Source: Solirubrum puertoriconensis
GTDB lineage: Bacteria > Bacteroidota > Bacteroidia > Cytophagales > Hymenobacteraceae
DNA: 64,000 nt
NCBI RefSeq assembly: GCF_001483135.1
Contig: NZ_LNAL01000003.1
Coordinates: forward strand, 62,001-126,000
Direction of reading: 5' to 3'
Below, one piece after another: positions 8,990 through 17,261 of the stretch (position 1 is the stretch's first letter; each line of letters starts with the position of its first letter). Below the pieces are notes generated by a model. It had not been told where the DNA came from. It ran no database searches and saw only the letters and a list, made by a program, of their open reading frames with translations. A program made the translations under genes and the position numbers.

Positions 8990-9003
8990 ACTCCCTCTCC
9001 GAT

Positions 9004-9387
9004 ATGAACCGCAATCTTTGGCTGCTCCGCAGCCTACGCTTTCTGCTCTTCGTGGCCGTGTTCGTGTCGTTGGCCAGCCTTGCCGTAATGGCGCTCTGGA
9101 ACTGGCTAATGCCGGCCATTTTCGGCTTGCCCTTTATCTCGTTCGCGCAGGCCCTAGGTTTGCTGGTACTGAGCAAAATTCTGTTTGGCGGCTTCCGGGG
9201 CGGCCCAGCCGGCGGCTGGAAAGCCCGCGCTCAAGCCCATTGGCGCCAGAATATGGAAGCTCGAATGCAAGGCATGACAGAAGAAGAACGGGAGAAATTC
9301 CGCCAGAAAATGAGCCGTTGTAGCGCTGGTTGGGCCCGAATGGCCGCGCCGGAAGTTCGGCCTAGCCAAACTGCTCAAGCTGACTAA
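9004..9387 (+). CDS. Small membrane protein downstream of the sigma factor
   Basis: The 127-residue protein has an N-terminal hydrophobic pair of helices (about 10-33 and 38-60), then a glycine-rich turn (FGGFRGGPAGGW). A charged helical tail follows, with NMEARMQGMTEEEREKFRQK. It starts 14 bases after the sigma gene and is surely co-transcribed with it. I do not recognise a named family. Many Bacteroidota ECF genes are followed by a small membrane protein of this shape, so a role in controlling the sigma factor is plausible but not shown. Its stop codon lies within the stem of the terminator at 9381-9434. Confidence 0.75.
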   Translation: MNRNLWLLRSLRFLLFVAVFVSLASLAVMALWNWLMPAIFGLPFISFAQALGLLVLSKILFGGFRGGPAGGWKARAQAHWRQNMEARMQGMTEEEREKFRQKMSRCSAGWARMAAPEVRPSQTAQAD

Positions 9388-9434
9388 CACAGCAGCGGCG
9401 CCTGATTCTTCGGGCGCCGCTGCTGTGTTAGTCA
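9381..9434. terminator. Bidirectional terminator whose stem contains both stop codons
   Basis: Two perfect 22-base arms (9381-9402 and 9413-9434) flank a ten-base loop. The plus-strand stop TAA (9385-9387) is in the left arm and the minus-strand stop of the DUF2314 gene (9428-9430) is in the right arm. Confidence 0.85.
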
Positions 9435-9939
9435 AACTTCCATTCAACTGATTTGTCGAACTCCGCTCTTTCTGCTGGAGTCATCCGTTCCTTGATTACT
9501 TTAATTGAGTAGCCGCCGATCAACTTGTTGTTTCGGGTGTAGTTCCAGTCGGCGATAGAATCCTTGTGGATGCTTACTAGCTGGCCGCTTACAACGTTGT
9601 GGATGTATTCGGGCTCGTTGTCGACTTTCCCATGAAGCGAGTCACCCTCTACGGTTAAATCACCTATCCACATGTACTCCCTTTCGCTACCATCAACGAA
9701 GCCATACTTCACGGCGAAGTTGTAGCTGGCGGTACCCCGGCTATTTAGCGCTGTAATAAATTCCTCAACAGTAGCGCGACTTTTCGTTAAGCCTCCAGCA
9801 TCGCTAAGTCATTACGCTCGGCGTTGTACATGAAAGTATCAGCGTTCCAACCCTTCTCTTTATCGAGGCTTACACAACCTGCTAGAAGCGACGCAGCCGC
9901 CCCAAAGACTAAGAGTGTCTTCGGCAGCGGCTGAACCAA
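9428..9939 (-). pseudogene. Frameshifted DUF2314 lipoprotein gene
   Basis: The C-terminal part (9428 to about 9790) reads in one frame: RATVEEFITALNSRG, EYMWIGDLTVEGDS, DSIADWNYTRNNKLIGGY. This is the DUF2314 domain, of unknown function. The N-terminal part continues in another frame from about 9939. It shows a lipoprotein signal (TLLVFGAAASLLAGC), then DKEKGWNADTFMYNAERNDL, and ends at TAA 9787-9789. Joining the two needs one extra base near 9787-9795, so a one-base deletion (or a sequencing error) has split the gene. No ATG is visible for the N-terminal part; TTG at 9937-9939 is the best start. The gene lies directly after nuoJ on the same strand, so nuo read-through could express it. Confidence 0.75.
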
Positions 9940-9956
9940 TATTTGCTTGTTGATTC

Positions 9957-10469
9957 CTAGAAATTCCGCTCCCCGGTTTCGCGTTTGCCGAGCATTACCG
10001 AGCCCACCATAGCCACCAGGAACAGCACCGAAGCTAATTCGAACGGCAGCAGGTATTGCTGATACAGCACCAAACCTAGGCGGTTTACCATGCCAATCTG
10101 CGAGTCGAAGGTAGCGAGGTCAGCACCAGCAGGGTTTACGTTGCGCAGCGCGGCAATCAGCACAAACAGCAGCAAGCCACCGGCAATGGCAGCCGTAATC
10201 TTGGCCAGAGCCGGCTTATTCGGTTCCGTTTCGGCGTTGAGGTTCAGGAACATCACCACGAACAGGAACAGTACCATAATGGCACCTGCGTACACGATGA
10301 TGTTCACGGCTGCCAGAAATTGCGCGTTCAGCAATAGGTAATGACCCGAAATGGCGAAGAACGTCAGGATCAGGAACAGCACTGAGTGAATCGGGTTCTT
10401 GGCAAACACCACACCTAGGGCCGACAGCAGCGCCACAAACGTCAGGAAGTAGAATAAGGAGGTACCCAT
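9957..10469 (-). CDS. nuoJ: NADH-quinone oxidoreductase subunit J
   Basis: A 170-residue membrane protein of the NuoJ family. It has NPIHSVLFLILTFFAISGHY near the start and IIVYAGAIMVLFLFVVMFLN in the third helix, which carries the conserved pi-bulge region. It connects the quinone-binding and pumping parts of complex I. It is the last gene of the nuoA-J unit. A 100-base gap with a hairpin separates it from nuoI, and the broken DUF2314 gene follows it. Confidence 0.96.
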   Translation of the reverse strand: MGTSLFYFLTFVALLSALGVVFAKNPIHSVLFLILTFFAISGHYLLLNAQFLAAVNIIVYAGAIMVLFLFVVMFLNLNAETEPNKPALAKITAAIAGGLLLFVLIAALRNVNPAGADLATFDSQIGMVNRLGLVLYQQYLLPFELASVLFLVAMVGSVMLGKRETGERNF

Positions 10470-10515
10470 GGGGGAGAGGAGGCTCGGGCTTCGGTACTTG
10501 GTAAATAAAGTGCCA

Positions 10516-10553
10516 TGCTGAGCGAAGCTGACCTAGGCCGACTTCGCTCAGCA
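10516..10553. repeat. Intra-operon hairpin between nuoI and nuoJ
   Basis: Twelve-base arms TGCTGAGCGAAG (10516-10527) and CTTCGCTCAGCA (10542-10553) enclose a 14-base loop containing CCTAGG. No T-run follows on the minus strand, so it looks like an RNA structure or a dispersed repeat rather than a terminator. The core CATGCTGAGCG recurs, in inverted orientation, near 42763-42777. Confidence 0.6.
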
Positions 10554-10569
10554 CGGCGTGCTGCAATTG

Positions 10570-11145
10570 TTAGGCTTCGATGCCTGCCATGCGGCGGGCC
10601 AGGGCTTCGGCTTGCTCGGGCGTGAGTTGAATGCCTCGTTTGCTGCGGGCATTTGGGTCAACAGGCTCTACCAAGCGGTCTTTGCCGTAAATGAACTCGT
10701 CGCGCTCAAAGCGCGGCGGCGCCATCTTATCCGCCTGCAGGTAAACAGCTGCTTTGGGGCAAGCCTCTTCGCACAAGCCGCAGAAGATGCAGCGCAGCAT
10801 GTTGATTTCGTAGCTGACAGCGTACTTCTCTTCGCGGTAGAGGTTCTCTTCGCCTTTTTTACGCTCGCCAGCCACCATGGTAATGGCTTCGGCCGGGCAG
10901 GCTACGGCGCACAAGCCGCAGGCGGTGCAACGCTCACGGCCTTGCTCGTCGCGCTTGAGCACGTGCAAGCCGCGGAACGTAGGCGAGAAGGGGCGCTGCT
11001 CCTCCGGGTAACGGATGGTAGCCTTCTTCGAGAAAAAGTGCTTTAGCGTGATGAGCATGCCTTTGGTAACAGCGGGCAGGTATGCCCGCTCCATCAGCGT
11101 CATCGGCTTCTTCTCGATGTGTTTTCTTCTATTGGTCAGTTGCAT
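10570..11145 (-). CDS. nuoI: NADH-quinone oxidoreductase subunit I
   Basis: A 191-residue ferredoxin-like protein with two 4Fe-4S motifs, CTACGLCAVACPAEAI and CIFCGLCEEACPKAAV. It holds clusters N6a and N6b, which pass electrons to NuoB in the peripheral arm of complex I. The N-terminal YLPAVTKGMLITLKHFF is the amphipathic region that contacts the membrane arm. The length is normal. nuoH precedes it by 90 bases. Confidence 0.97.
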   Translation of the reverse strand: MQLTNRRKHIEKKPMTLMERAYLPAVTKGMLITLKHFFSKKATIRYPEEQRPFSPTFRGLHVLKRDEQGRERCTACGLCAVACPAEAITMVAGERKKGEENLYREEKYAVSYEINMLRCIFCGLCEEACPKAAVYLQADKMAPPRFERDEFIYGKDRLVEPVDPNARSKRGIQLTPEQAEALARRMAGIEA

Positions 11146-11235
11146 GTTTGTCGTCGGTAGCGCAGAGTTGTGCTTTGCGTAACGTTGCCTTTCGGAGCGG
11201 CAGTAACGCGCGGTTTGGAGACCCGCGCAGCACTG

Positions 11236-12297
11236 TTATTTGCCAAAGAACAAAATGAAAGCGCCCGTCAGCAGAATGTTCACGATGGCAATAGGGAAGA
11301 GCATAGTCCAGCCCAAACGCATCAGCTGGTCGTAGCGGAAGCGCGGTAGCGTCCAGCGCACCCACATAAAGAAGAAGATAAAGAAGAAGATCTTCGCGAA
11401 CAGCGTGATGGTGCCCAGAATAGTAACAGTGTTGTGCGCGAACAGCTCGCCCTGCGACTTCAGCAGCACATCGTAGAGCAGGTGCTCACCGGGGAAGCTG
11501 AAACCACCGAAGTACAATGTGCTCATCACGGCCGAAGCCACAAATACGTTGATGTACTCGGCAAACAGGTACAGGCCCATCTTCATCGAGGAGTACTCGG
11601 TGTGGTAGCCACCCACCAGCTCGGTTTCGCACTCCGGCAAGTCGAAGGGCGTACGGTTGGTTTCGGCGAATGCGCATACAATAAAGATGATGAAGCCCAA
11701 CGGCTGGTACACAATGTTCCAAAGGCCATTGTACTGTTGCAGCGCAATCTCGCGCAGGCTCAGCGTTCCGGTAACCATCAGGAGGGCAACCAATGCCATA
11801 CCCATAGCCAGTTCGTAGCTAACGGCTTGCGCAGCAGCACGAACAGCACCCAGAAGCGAGAACTTATTGTTTGAAGCCCAGCCGCCAATCATGATGCCGT
11901 AAACGCCCAGCGAGACCACACCGAACACATACAGCATGCCAATGTTAACCTCAATGGCTTGCAAGCGAATTTCGGTGCCGTTGCCAAAGATCAGCGTGTT
12001 GCCGAACGGGATAACCGCCGAAGCCATCAGGGCTGTGGTCATGGCCAAGCAAGGGCCGAACACGAACAGCCACCGGTTGGCACCGCTTGGGAAGAACTCC
12101 TCTTTCGTGAATAGCTTCACAGCGTCGGCTAGCGGCTGTAGCAAGCCGTAGGGGCCAGCACGGTCGGGGCCTACGCGGTCTTGCAAGAAAGCCGCTACCA
12201 CGCGCTCGGCGTAGGTAGAGTAGGTAGCAATCAGCAGCGTAATGCCGAATACCGCCAGAATTACGAGGCCTTGCCAGGCCAGTACGGGTATTTCCAT
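11236..12297 (-). CDS. nuoH: NADH-quinone oxidoreductase subunit H
   Basis: A 353-residue membrane protein, homologue of mitochondrial ND1. Conserved stretches are QDRVGPDRAGPYGLLQPLAD, AETNRTPFDLPECETELVGG and EYSSMKMGLYLFAEY, with the acidic residues of the quinone chamber. It forms the base of the quinone tunnel together with NuoB and NuoD. It starts 11 bases after the nuoG stop. Confidence 0.97.
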   Translation of the reverse strand: MEIPVLAWQGLVILAVFGITLLIATYSTYAERVVAAFLQDRVGPDRAGPYGLLQPLADAVKLFTKEEFFPSGANRWLFVFGPCLAMTTALMASAVIPFGNTLIFGNGTEIRLQAIEVNIGMLYVFGVVSLGVYGIMIGGWASNNKFSLLGAVRAAAQAVSYELAMGMALVALLMVTGTLSLREIALQQYNGLWNIVYQPLGFIIFIVCAFAETNRTPFDLPECETELVGGYHTEYSSMKMGLYLFAEYINVFVASAVMSTLYFGGFSFPGEHLLYDVLLKSQGELFAHNTVTILGTITLFAKIFFFIFFFMWVRWTLPRFRYDQLMRLGWTMLFPIAIVNILLTGAFILFFGK

Positions 12298-12308
12298 GGT
12301 GGACTAGC

Positions 12309-13316
12309 TTAGCGGCCGAGTTTAAGCGGCGGGTTCTGTTCTAGGTCGCGAATGGTGCTTTCCGGCATATCGGCAATTACCTGCGGGTTCACCACCGGCA
12401 GCTCATAGTGGTTGGCCGAAATTACCGACGAACGCTCGATGTGAGTCGGGCCTTCGATTGTCCAGTCGCTGGTTTCTTTTTTCTCGAAGCGGCAGGTGTT
12501 GCAGATCCACTCCTTCACCTCGCCGTACTCATCCTTGCGGGCCGTTACGCGCAGTACGTCTTTGCCTTTGTACCACAGCACCACGTTGCCCGAGCACTTC
12601 GGGTTTTCGCAGTTGCGGTGAGCGTTTACCGGCTTGGTAAACCACACGCGCTGCTTAAAGCGGAAGGTTTTATCGGTGAGGGCGCCTACCGGGCACACGT
12701 CGATAACGTTGCCCGAGAAGTCCTGATCGATGATGTTGTCGATGTACGTGCCGATTTCGGCCGCATCGCCCCGACCTAGGACGCCGTGCACGCGCTGTTC
12801 GGTGAGCTGATCGGCGGTGTACACGCAGCGGTAGCACAGTATGCAGCGCGTCATGTGCAACTGGATGTACGGGCCGATGTCGATCTTCTCGAAGGTGCGG
12901 CGCTCTTCTTCGTAGCGGGTGGTAGCCATACCGTGCTCGAAGGCGAAGTTCTGCAGGTCGCACTCACCGGCTTGATCGCACACGGGGCAATCCAGTGGGT
13001 GGTTGATCAGCAGCATTTCTACAATGCCTTTGCGCACGTCGAGCACCTGCTGGTTTGTGGTGTTCTCTACCACCATGCCATCCTGCACCGTGGTGATGCA
13101 CGAAGGCACCAGTTTGGGCATGGGGCGCGGGTCTTTGGCTGAGCCGGCCGACACCTTCACCAAGCAAGCGCGGCATTTGCCGCCCGTGCCTTTCAGCGGG
13201 GTGTAATAGCACATAGCCGGCGGCACAATGTCGCCCCCGATTTTGCGGGCTGCATTCAGGATAGTGGTACCATCTGGTACTTCTATCTCGATGCCGTCGA
13301 AGGTTATTTTAGCCAT
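12309..13316 (-). CDS. nuoG: NADH-quinone oxidoreductase subunit G, short form with iron-sulfur domains only
   Basis: The 335-residue protein has an N-terminal 2Fe-2S domain (CYYTPLKGTGGKCRACLVKV, then SCITT). A His-Cys3 cluster region follows (HPLDCPVCDQAGECDLQNF), then a 4Fe-4S motif (CILCYRCVYTADQL with CPVGAL). The large molybdopterin-like domain of classical NuoG (about 900 residues in Escherichia coli) is absent. A cysteine-rich C-terminal region (CENPKCSGNVVLW and CNTCRFEKK) may be what remains of the following cluster domain. The short form seems normal for this lineage, as the reading frame and spacing are intact. It passes electrons from NuoF/NuoE towards NuoI. Confidence 0.93.
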   Translation of the reverse strand: MAKITFDGIEIEVPDGTTILNAARKIGGDIVPPAMCYYTPLKGTGGKCRACLVKVSAGSAKDPRPMPKLVPSCITTVQDGMVVENTTNQQVLDVRKGIVEMLLINHPLDCPVCDQAGECDLQNFAFEHGMATTRYEEERRTFEKIDIGPYIQLHMTRCILCYRCVYTADQLTEQRVHGVLGRGDAAEIGTYIDNIIDQDFSGNVIDVCPVGALTDKTFRFKQRVWFTKPVNAHRNCENPKCSGNVVLWYKGKDVLRVTARKDEYGEVKEWICNTCRFEKKETSDWTIEGPTHIERSSVISANHYELPVVNPQVIADMPESTIRDLEQNPPLKLGR

Positions 13317-13364
13317 TTTCAGAACTCCCTAGGTCGGGAGCGAAAAGTCAGTTCAAAAGGAAAG

Positions 13365-14705
13365 TTAAACCAGTACGGCTTTGCCGGGGTACACCGCGCC
13401 GGGGCGAGCTGCCTCTTCGCGGTGCGTTACGTGCCACTCAAACTCGTGGCGGAAGTGGCGCACAGCGGCAGCTACTGGCCAAGCCGCAGCTTCACCTAGG
13501 GGGCAAATGGTGTTGCCCTCAATCTGCTTTGCCACGCTCACGATCAGGTCGATGTCGTGCATGTTGCCGTGGCCGTGCTCGAGGCGGTGCAGCACCTTCT
13601 CTAGCCAGCCCGTACCCTCGCGGCATGGCGAGCATTGCCCGCACGATTCGTGGTGGTAGAAGCGCGAGAAGTTCCAGGTGTTGCGCACGATGCAAGTCGT
13701 CTCGTCCATGGCAATGAAACCACCCGAGCCGAGCATGGTACCCGTCACAAAGCCACCATCCGACAGCGACTCGTACGTCATCAGACGCGATTCGCCGGCA
13801 GCGGTCTTCAGGATGAGCTCCTTAGGCAGAATCGGCACCGACGAACCACCGGCCACTACAGCCTTCAGGTCGCGGCCTTTCCAGATACCACCGCAGTACT
13901 CGTCGGAGTAGATAAACTCCTCAACGGGCACGCCGAGCTCGATTTCGTAGATACCGGGCTTGTTGAGGTGGCCGCAAGCCGAAATCAGCTTAGTGCCGGT
14001 ACTCTTGCCTACGCCCAGCTTCGCGTACTCGTCGCCGCCCTCGTTGATGATTGGAACGACAGCCGCAATCGACTCCACGTTGTTTACCACCGTGGGGCGA
14101 GCGTACAGGCCCTGCACAGCCGGGAACGGAGGCTTATTGCGCGGGTTGCCACGCTTGCCTTCCAGCGACTCCAGCAGTGCGGTTTCTTCGCCGCAGATGT
14201 AGGCGCCGCCGCCGGGATGCACGTGCAGGTCTAGATCGTAGCCCGAACCTAGGATGTTCTTACCCAGGAAGCCGTTGGCGTATGCTTCGGCTATGGCTTT
14301 CTCCAGAATGCGCAGCACGTACAACAGCTCGCCGCGGATGTAGATGTACGAGGTGTTCGCACCTAGGGCGTACGAACTCGTAATCATGCCCTCGATGAGC
14401 AGGTGCGGCAGGCGCGACATCAGGTGGCGGTCCTTAAAAGTACCGGGCTCCGATTCGTCGGCGTTGCATACCAAGTGGCGCGGCACTCCCTCGGGCTTGG
14501 CCAGGAAGCTCCACTTCATGCCCGTGGGGAAGCCAGCGCCGCCGCGGCCACGCAGGCCCGACTTCTTTACTTCTTCCACCACCTCGTCGGGCGTCATCGT
14601 TTTCAGCGCCTTCTCCACCGAGCGGTAGCCGCCGTGCTGGCGGTATACCTCGAAGGTGTCGATGCCGGGAACGTTAATATGTTCGGTCAGTAGCTTGCGG
14701 CCCAT
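13365..14705 (-). CDS. nuoF: NADH-quinone oxidoreductase subunit F
   Basis: A 446-residue flavoprotein that oxidises NADH. SGLRGRGGAGFPTGMKWSF is the FMN/NADH-binding glycine-rich loop, and CNADESEPGTFKDR lies in the nucleotide site. The motif ESCGQCSPCREGTGW, with a later Cys in TICPLGEAAAWP, binds the 4Fe-4S cluster N3. The C-terminal tail (REEAARPGAVYPGKAVLV) is slightly long. It starts 18 bases after nuoE. Confidence 0.97.
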   Translation of the reverse strand: MGRKLLTEHINVPGIDTFEVYRQHGGYRSVEKALKTMTPDEVVEEVKKSGLRGRGGAGFPTGMKWSFLAKPEGVPRHLVCNADESEPGTFKDRHLMSRLPHLLIEGMITSSYALGANTSYIYIRGELLYVLRILEKAIAEAYANGFLGKNILGSGYDLDLHVHPGGGAYICGEETALLESLEGKRGNPRNKPPFPAVQGLYARPTVVNNVESIAAVVPIINEGGDEYAKLGVGKSTGTKLISACGHLNKPGIYEIELGVPVEEFIYSDEYCGGIWKGRDLKAVVAGGSSVPILPKELILKTAAGESRLMTYESLSDGGFVTGTMLGSGGFIAMDETTCIVRNTWNFSRFYHHESCGQCSPCREGTGWLEKVLHRLEHGHGNMHDIDLIVSVAKQIEGNTICPLGEAAAWPVAAAVRHFRHEFEWHVTHREEAARPGAVYPGKAVLV

Positions 14706-14723
14706 GACAGTAGTTGCTTCGGA

Positions 14724-15290
14724 TTATTGTTGCGTGTGCTGCAGGCCAGTCTGCTCCCACGGGAGCAACGGGCGGTGCACCATGTTGCGCAGCTCATTGA
14801 GCATGGCATCAACAGCTTCGGGCGAATCGAGCTGCTCGTAGTACTTCTCGCGCACCTGCACGATGGGAGCCGTGCCGCAAGCGGCGAGGCATTCTACCTC
14901 CTTCAGCGTGAATAGGCCGTCGGGCGACGTTTCACCAACCTTCGCGCCGGTAATGCGCTCTAGATTAGCGGTCAATTCGTCGGAGCCGCGCAGCATGCAA
15001 GGGCCCGTGCGGCAAATTTCCAGCACGTGCTTGCCTACCGGCTTGAGGTTGAACATCGTGTAGAACGAGGATACCTCGTACACTTCGATGGGCTTGAGGC
15101 CGAGCGTTTCAGCTACCAGGTCCTGAACCTCGGGGCTAACCCAGCCGCCAAACTCGGCTTGCGCAATGTGCAGCAACGGCAGCAGGGCCGACTTTTTGCG
15201 GTCGTCGGGGTAGTGGGTCAGCAGACGAGCAATTTCAGCCTTAGCGGCTTCCGAAAATTGCGGCTTTACGGGCGCGGTCGTCGATTCCAT
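14724..15290 (-). CDS. nuoE: NADH-quinone oxidoreductase subunit E
   Basis: A 188-residue thioredoxin-like 2Fe-2S protein. The cluster ligands are in CRTGPCMLRG and ECLAACGTAPIVQV (C-x4-C ... C-x3-C), which matches NuoE cluster N1a. An N-terminal helical bundle (KAEIARLLTHYPDDRKKSAL) contacts NuoF. It sits 12 bases after nuoD. Confidence 0.97.
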   Translation of the reverse strand: MESTTAPVKPQFSEAAKAEIARLLTHYPDDRKKSALLPLLHIAQAEFGGWVSPEVQDLVAETLGLKPIEVYEVSSFYTMFNLKPVGKHVLEICRTGPCMLRGSDELTANLERITGAKVGETSPDGLFTLKEVECLAACGTAPIVQVREKYYEQLDSPEAVDAMLNELRNMVHRPLLPWEQTGLQHTQQ

Positions 15291-15302
15291 AAGCAGCGCA
15301 GA

Positions 15303-16565
15303 TTAAGCGTCCAGCTCGCCAGCAATGACGTTCATGGAGCTCAGGGTAATAATGGCGTCGGAGAGAGTCGAGCCTACCACCATTTCGGGGTAAGCCTGGT
15401 AGTAGATGTAGCAGGGCCGGCGGAAGTGCAGGCGGTACGGGGTGCGCCCGCCGTCCGACACCAGGTAGAAGCCCAGTTCGCCGTTGCCGCCTTCCACGGA
15501 GTGGTACACTTCGCCTACCGGGGCGTCGATTTCGCCCATGATGATCTTGAAGTGGTAAATCAGGGCCTCCATGTTGCGGTACACCTCCGTCTTGGGCGGT
15601 AGGTAATAGTGCGGCGCGTCGGCGTGGTAAGGGCCATCCGGAAGCTTAGCCAGTGCCTGTTCGATGATGCGGTAGCTCTGCCAGATTTCCTCGTTGCGAA
15701 TGAGGTAACGGTCGTAGGTGTCGCCGTTCGTACCCACCGGAATTTCAAACTCGAAGTCTTCGTACGACGAGTAGGGGTTCATCACCCGTACGTCGTAGTC
15801 GACGCCGGCCGCACGCAGGTTGGGGCCCGTGAAACCGTAGTTGAGCGCACGTTCCGCCGAAATTGGACCCACATCGATGGTGCGGTCCATGAAGATGCGG
15901 TTGCGGTCAAAGAGGTTCTGGAACTCCTTCATTACAGCCGGAAACTCCTTCATCCACTTGCGCAGCTTCTGAATCGCCACGTCGGAGAAGTCGCGCTCCA
16001 TGCCGCCTACGCGGCCCATGTTGGTGGTGAGGCGCGAGCCGCACACCTCCTCATAGATTTCGTAAATCTTTTCGCGCTCCTCGAACAGGTAGAGGAAGCC
16101 CGAGAAAGCGCCGGTATCTACGCCCAAGATGCCGTTGCAGATGAGGTGGTCGGCGATGCGTGCCAGCTCCATCATGATTACGCGCATGTACTGGGCACGC
16201 TTGGGCACCTCAATGCCCAGCAGTTTTTCCACCGTCATGTGCCAGCCCATGTTGTTGATGGGGCTGGAGCAGTAATTCATCCGGTCCGTCAGCGGCGTAA
16301 TCTGATAGAAAGGGCGCCGCTCGGCAATCTTTTCGAATGCCCGGTGGATGTAGCCGATGGTGGGCACGCCCGAAATGATCTTCTCGCCATCCATTTGCAG
16401 GATGTTTTGGAAGATGCCGTGCGTAGCCGGGTGCGTCGGACCTAGGTTCAGCGTGGTAAGGTCCTGGCCGAAGTCTTCGGTTTTTTGGACCATCACGCCG
16501 CGCTGCTGTTGGGCAGCTTCGTGATGTATAGGACGGGTCGCTTCGAGTGCGTCGTTCGTTGCCAT
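15303..16565 (-). CDS. nuoD: NADH-quinone oxidoreductase subunit D
   Basis: A 420-residue protein of the 49-kDa/hydrogenase large-subunit family: LNLGPTHPATHGIFQ contains the quinone-binding His, and RMNYCSSPINNMGW, EVCGSRLTTNMGRVGGMERD and YSSYEDFEFEIPVG follow. It forms the quinone-reduction site with NuoB. NuoC and NuoD are separate genes here, not fused as in Escherichia coli. The first 30 residues are a variable, charged lead. A 58-base gap separates it from nuoC. Confidence 0.97.
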   Translation of the reverse strand: MATNDALEATRPIHHEAAQQQRGVMVQKTEDFGQDLTTLNLGPTHPATHGIFQNILQMDGEKIISGVPTIGYIHRAFEKIAERRPFYQITPLTDRMNYCSSPINNMGWHMTVEKLLGIEVPKRAQYMRVIMMELARIADHLICNGILGVDTGAFSGFLYLFEEREKIYEIYEEVCGSRLTTNMGRVGGMERDFSDVAIQKLRKWMKEFPAVMKEFQNLFDRNRIFMDRTIDVGPISAERALNYGFTGPNLRAAGVDYDVRVMNPYSSYEDFEFEIPVGTNGDTYDRYLIRNEEIWQSYRIIEQALAKLPDGPYHADAPHYYLPPKTEVYRNMEALIYHFKIIMGEIDAPVGEVYHSVEGGNGELGFYLVSDGGRTPYRLHFRRPCYIYYQAYPEMVVGSTLSDAIITLSSMNVIAGELDA

Positions 16566-16623
16566 TGATTCGGGGTTCGTGCGGCTGGTCCTGACCTAGG
16601 AAGGGTAGGGGCCGCGGCAGAAA

Positions 16624-17193
16624 CTATCGGCCGAAGAAAAGGTCGGTCTTGTCTTCGCGCGTGCCGTCTTCGAGCGGGTACTCCTTGCGCAACGGGTGGT
16701 AGTCCATGTCTTCCACATTCAGGATGCGGATAAGATTGGGGTGGCCCGTGAAGATTACACCGTAGAAGTCATAGGCTTCGCGCTCCATCCAGTTGGCGGT
16801 GGCGTACACATCCGTGAGGGTGGGCACAACCGGGTCCTGAATGGGGAAGAAGATTTTGAGGCGCAGCCGGATGTTGTTTACCAAGCTGTGCAGCTGATAC
16901 ACCATGCCAAGCTCCTGCCCAACCTTATCGGGCCAGTGCATGCCGCACATGGTAGTCAGGAAGTTGAGCTGCAACTGCTCCTCGCCGTGCAGCACGTCAA
17001 TGATTTCGTGAATCTTGTCGCGCGATACCGTGGCGGTAAGCATGCCGTAGGGCTCTTCCACATCCGAAAACGTGTCGGCGCCGAAGAGCTCCTGCAGGCG
17101 AGCCAAAATTTGCTCGTTGCTGATAGCAGCGTGGGCCTTAACGTAGTCGGCAGCTTTTTGCTGGGCAGCCGGCGAGGTGTTGAGTTGGATCAT
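16624..17193 (-). CDS. nuoC: NADH-quinone oxidoreductase subunit C
   Basis: A 189-residue protein of the 30-kDa subunit family. The signature is REAYDFYGVIFTGHPNLIRI followed by YHPLRKEYPLE at the C-terminal end. It braces NuoD and NuoB in the peripheral arm and carries no cofactor. It is separate from nuoD. The 68-base gap before it contains a hairpin (17214-17250). Confidence 0.96.
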   Translation of the reverse strand: MIQLNTSPAAQQKAADYVKAHAAISNEQILARLQELFGADTFSDVEEPYGMLTATVSRDKIHEIIDVLHGEEQLQLNFLTTMCGMHWPDKVGQELGMVYQLHSLVNNIRLRLKIFFPIQDPVVPTLTDVYATANWMEREAYDFYGVIFTGHPNLIRILNVEDMDYHPLRKEYPLEDGTREDKTDLFFGR

Positions 17194-17213
17194 GTGAGGT
17201 ACTTGGTAGCAAG

Positions 17214-17250
17214 TAGTCGGTAGCCAAGTGTTTACTCCGGCTACCGACTA
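17214..17250. repeat. Intra-operon hairpin between nuoB and nuoC
   Basis: Perfect 12-base arms TAGTCGGTAGCC (17214-17225) and GGCTACCGACTA (17239-17250) enclose a 13-base loop. No T-run follows. The 11-mer TACCAAGTACC (minus strand) between the hairpin and the nuoC start occurs again just upstream of nuoJ, also next to a hairpin. Confidence 0.6.
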
Positions 17251-17261
17251 TCCTTTACCGA

